Below, in pieces: positions 11,729 through 14,615 of a stretch of DNA of 14,615 bases; positions within the stretch are counted from its first letter, which is position 1; every line of letters starts with the position of its first letter. Below the pieces are notes generated by a model. It saw only the letters and a program-made list of their open reading frames with translations. It did not search any database and had not been told where the DNA came from. Both the position numbers and the translations under genes were made by a program. Source of the stretch: Chloroflexota bacterium (GTDB lineage Bacteria; Chloroflexota; Ktedonobacteria; Ktedonobacterales; Ktedonobacteraceae); contig VBHI01000022.1 of NCBI GenBank assembly GCA_005881495.1, forward strand, positions 1-14,615, read 5' to 3'.

Positions 11729-14344
11729 TTAATCCACCCGCGGCACACGGGCAAGAATGGCTGAGACAACCTCGTAGTTACTGGTACCCAGGCGCTGGGC
11801 AACTATTTCCGCGGTCAACGATGCCTGCCCCTGTCGTCCAATCAGTACCACTTCATCCCCAACACGTGTTTGAGGTATATGCGTAACATCGATGATGCAT
11901 TGATCCATACAAACACGCCCTAGGATGGGCGCTGCTTGTCCGTGAAGTAATACACTCCCCCAGTTTGTAGGCGCTCGCCTGAAACCGTCCGCATAACCGA
12001 CAGGTAGGGCGGCTACGCGTGTAGGTGTCTCTGTTACATAGGTACAGCCATAACTAATACACTCTCCCGCCGGTATAACTTTGACCTGTGACACCTGGGT
12101 TTTAAATGAGAGCGCAGGACGAAAACTCTCCGGGATGGGCACCTCTTCCGATGGGTCAAGTCCATAAAGGGCGATCCCTGGTCGGACCATGTCGAAATGC
12201 GACTCGGGGAGGCTCAACAATGCCGCGCTGTTGGCCGCATGGACAAGAGGTGGTCGCAGGCCAAGTTCTTCTAATGTGCCTACTACTTCCCGGAAGCGCG
12301 CAAGTTGTAGATACATGTGCGCCTGATCTTGTGTATCAGCCAAGGCAAAATGGGTAAAAATACCCTCCATTTCAAGGCCCGGCAATGCGAGAATCTCGCG
12401 CACAAGCGCCAGAACCTCGTCGACCTGCTCTGCTCGTATACCTAAACGCCCCATACCAGTATCGATTTTGATATGAACTTTGGCGCTCTGTTTGAGGGCA
12501 AGGGCTGCACGGGAGAGCGCCTGAGCAGATTCTACTGAATAGAGGGTAACTGCCAGGTCTAAACGGACGGCTTCGCGCATTTGCCAGGGTGGCACATAGC
12601 CAAAGACAAGAATGGGGGCAGCGATCCCTGCCTCGCGCAAGGGCCTGGCCTCGCTCACCGTTGCCACCCCCAACATACTTGCACCATTATGCAGAACGGT
12701 ACGGGCCACTTTGACCACGCCATGGCCGTAAGCATCGGCCTTGAGGCTAGCTAAAATGCGCACCCGAGGTCCTAGCAGCGCTTTGATCTGCCGGGTATTG
12801 TTCGCAATAGCGCTCAGATCGATCTCAACCCAGGTAGGACGATCCGCGCGCATGACCACAATCTGTTTCCAGCCGGGCGTCTGGCGCGCCAGTAATTCTG
12901 GAGCGTGCGCTGGTTCAGCCATGATCATCTCGGTTACCCGCTCCATGCGTGTCTCCTCAGAACCTTTGATCAGCACAATGGCCTTCGTGTGCGACTCAGT
13001 GTGGCAAGAGTTTTCACCTGGTAAATTCATAATGGCGCGCGCAGCCTTTGCTGCATCTTCATGTGTTGAAGTGACAATCACTCGCTCTGTCGCAAGTCCT
13101 GCCTCCTGCGCGGCTTCGGCAATGAGGGCTGCCCGTTCTCCGCGAGTAATCAGATAATCGACACATGCCGCCGCTTTTCGCCCTACAGCGCGATGCGCCT
13201 CTTCCTCGTAATTGCCTAAACGCAACATGTCGCCGAGTACCGCAATACGATAATCCGTTGGAAGTTCTCTGAGCGCCTCCAATCCGGCAATCATCGAGGC
13301 GGGACTGGCATTGTGCGTATCGTCCAGGAGCGTCGTAGAGTACAGCCCTGGCAGGGTATGCAACCTTCCAGGGAGGGAATGCAAAGGCGCCAATGCATGC
13401 TGTATCTCCTCATCCTTCAAGCCGCAATGTCTTCCCACATAATAGGCAGCGAGTATCGTTGTCACAAAATGCCTACCGATAAGGCGGGACGAAAGGGGAA
13501 CCTGGCGCTCTGTGTTTGTGCCTTCGCACGTCTCAGGTAAAACACAGGATACTGTCCATCCCACCTGTACCTCTCGCACTGTTGAAGGTGTAAAGGGAGT
13601 AACTGATGCGACACATGCTGCTGTTAAAGAGCGTATGAGTTCATCATCACCATTGACGATCGCCAGTCCATCTACAGGGAGTGCAGCGAGCAATGTACCC
13701 AATTCAGCAGCGAGGCGTTCAACAGTACCAAAAAACTGCAGTTGCGTCGGGCTGATGTTCGTCAGGACGCCAATATCGGGTCGAGTAATACGACAGAGAT
13801 CGCTGATTTCACCTGGATGGTCACAGCTCAATTCCAATACCGCGAATTCGTGACGATCTTCGAGACGGCCAAGCGAGAGAGGCAGTCCAAGCAGGTCGTT
13901 GTAGTTCTGCCAGCTTTTGAAGGTGGCGAAATTGCTTGCGAGCACTGCGGCAATGGCTTCTTTTGTACTTGTTTTACCTGTACTACCAGTCACGGCTATG
14001 ATTGTGGGATGCCAGAGTCGCAAGATAAAGCTGGCATAGTTTTGCAGAGCTATACGAGTGTCTGCTACCGCGATAGTCGCGACGCCTGCTCGTTCCAATG
14101 AAGTTCGAGTATCTTGCGGGAGGGATTCCATGATGTGTGTCTCTACCAGCAAACCTGCTGCTCCACGTTGTATCGCGTCCAGCAGGTAATCATGCCCATC
14201 TCCCTGCTCTCCACATACTGCCACAAACATCTCCCCCGGAATGAGTTGTCGCGTGTCATGGCAGAACGCATCAAAGTGATTCTGTTTGCCAGTGTAGAGG
14301 AGAACGCCGCTTGTCGCTTCAAGGATGTGATCGAGGTGAATCAT
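11729..14344 (-). CDS. murF-alr: Bifunctional MurF ligase / alanine racemase
   Basis: One 871-residue frame fuses two steps of D-alanine use in peptidoglycan synthesis. Residues about 1-485 are MurF, which adds D-Ala-D-Ala to the UDP-MurNAc-tripeptide: substrate-recognition domain with DTRQLIPGEMFVAV (30-43), ATP loop VTGSTGKTST (118-127, K124), NYNDLLGLPLSL (147-158), ELSCDHPGEI (171-180) and DDTHNASPASM (341-351). Residues about 500-871 are the PLP-dependent alanine racemase: SLKADAYGHG with the Schiff-base Lys535, NSAALL, RPGIALYGLD (721-730), SYGCTY with the catalytic Tyr765, and GRVCMDQ (809-815). All main catalytic residues are present in both halves. Such fusions are known in Bacteroidetes. 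No good internal ribosome site precedes Met498, so a single polypeptide is expected. The start at 14344 has only a weak GAAGAG site. Confidence 0.95.
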   Translation of the reverse strand: MIHLDHILEATSGVLLYTGKQNHFDAFCHDTRQLIPGEMFVAVCGEQGDGHDYLLDAIQRGAAGLLVETHIMESLPQDTRTSLERAGVATIAVADTRIALQNYASFILRLWHPTIIAVTGSTGKTSTKEAIAAVLASNFATFKSWQNYNDLLGLPLSLGRLEDRHEFAVLELSCDHPGEISDLCRITRPDIGVLTNISPTQLQFFGTVERLAAELGTLLAALPVDGLAIVNGDDELIRSLTAACVASVTPFTPSTVREVQVGWTVSCVLPETCEGTNTERQVPLSSRLIGRHFVTTILAAYYVGRHCGLKDEEIQHALAPLHSLPGRLHTLPGLYSTTLLDDTHNASPASMIAGLEALRELPTDYRIAVLGDMLRLGNYEEEAHRAVGRKAAACVDYLITRGERAALIAEAAQEAGLATERVIVTSTHEDAAKAARAIMNLPGENSCHTESHTKAIVLIKGSEETRMERVTEMIMAEPAHAPELLARQTPGWKQIVVMRADRPTWVEIDLSAIANNTRQIKALLGPRVRILASLKADAYGHGVVKVARTVLHNGASMLGVATVSEARPLREAGIAAPILVFGYVPPWQMREAVRLDLAVTLYSVESAQALSRAALALKQSAKVHIKIDTGMGRLGIRAEQVDEVLALVREILALPGLEMEGIFTHFALADTQDQAHMYLQLARFREVVGTLEELGLRPPLVHAANSAALLSLPESHFDMVRPGIALYGLDPSEEVPIPESFRPALSFKTQVSQVKVIPAGECISYGCTYVTETPTRVAALPVGYADGFRRAPTNWGSVLLHGQAAPILGRVCMDQCIIDVTHIPQTRVGDEVVLIGRQGQASLTAEIVAQRLGTSNYEVVSAILARVPRVD

Positions 14345-14408
14345 CTCTGCTCTTCTAGTTATCTCGCCAAAACATACTGCATTGCGCCAACCTGTTTGAT
14401 CATGCCTT

Positions 14409-14615
14409 TTATTTCCACCATTGGGCTTTTTTTGTGGTTAAGACTAACCCGTTTTCTGCCGCGTATTGCATATCTTCAAGCGAGAGGTCTATCAACTCGG
14501 AAGTGTTGACGAGGATGCTGTTTGCTCCCCGCCGTGTTCTATAGATGTCCATGCCCAAGGCTTTCGTTTTTATTGCCCGCCAACTCCTGTTGGGGAGTAC
14601 CTGTAGTATAGCACC
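14409..14615 (-). CDS. C-terminal fragment of an unknown, possibly DNA-binding, protein
   Basis: A frame open to the window edge encodes 68 residues ending at 14409. Near its start is LPNRSWRAIKTKALGMDIYRTRR, similar to the LPxRSWxAIxxKAxxLG helix-turn-helix-like motif seen in Myb/SANT-like segments of recombinases and related proteins. The rest (SELIDLSLEDMQYAAENGLVL) looks like ordinary helical sequence. An ATG at 14552 could instead be the start of a 47-residue protein, but no good ribosome site is seen, and the motif begins before it. It lies 64 bp upstream of murF-alr on the same strand. The family is unidentified and the call is tentative. Confidence 0.4.
   Translation of the reverse strand, partial: GAILQVLPNRSWRAIKTKALGMDIYRTRRGANSILVNTSELIDLSLEDMQYAAENGLVLTTKKAQWWK

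Noticed and set aside
14359..14403. 14-codon minus-strand frame (MIKQVGAMQYVLAR) just before murF-alr, as a leader peptide
   Set aside because: No run of regulatory codons, no attenuator hairpin after it and only a weak ribosome site; most likely chance.
1..14615. CRISPR array, tRNA or rRNA genes, phage or defence island
   Set aside because: No regularly spaced repeats, cloverleaf or rRNA-like sequence, integrase, or recognisable defence genes were seen.

Overview
The window suggests a bacterium of moderate GC content. A fused MurF-Alr wall enzyme, an alpha/beta-hydrolase fused to a DUF5679-like zinc ribbon, and a GlpP/GlpF/GlpK/GlpD set point by inference to Chloroflexota, perhaps Ktedonobacteria. 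No database search was possible, so the taxonomy is tentative. All named genes are housekeeping or central-metabolism genes. The unusual material lies mainly in the intergenic regions.

Layout. At 1-3573, all on the minus strand, lies a glycerol operon in the transcription order glpP (divergent copy), glpK, glpF, glpD (cut by the window edge). Its upstream region (3574-3998) holds a good sigma70-type promoter, a leader of about 230 nt rich in complementary segments that ends in a textbook intrinsic terminator just before glpP, and a 93-bp MITE-like element with perfect 21-bp terminal inverted repeats and a 9-bp target duplication. On the other side, on the plus strand, come a second and much more canonical glpP (3999-4580) and pgsA (4597-5223). 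Facing them on the minus strand are plsY (5230-5866, apparently frameshifted at a T run) and panC (5972-6841).

At 7081-8358 (plus) is a membrane-anchored alpha/beta-hydrolase-like protein that lacks recognisable catalytic Asp and His and carries a C-terminal CxxC...CxxC ribbon. A strong promoter and a structured 285-nt leader precede greA (8714-9235). An unrecognised Cys/His-rich protein (9279-10118) and a small two-helix membrane protein (10303-10626) follow. Converging on these from the right, on the minus strand, are murF-alr (11729-14344) and a DAGK-family lipid kinase (10687-11655). The C-terminal end of an unknown minus-strand gene sits at the right edge.

How the genes fit together. 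Glycerol enters by GlpF, is phosphorylated by GlpK, and the resulting sn-glycerol-3-phosphate (G3P) is either oxidised by GlpD or used for phospholipid: PlsY acylates G3P and PgsA condenses it with CDP-diacylglycerol. The lipid kinase may also act in phospholipid turnover. GlpP is a G3P-responsive antiterminator in Bacillus. Here one GlpP leads the catabolic operon and the other leads the lipid gene pgsA, so the cluster may divide G3P between catabolism and membrane synthesis. That last point is inference.
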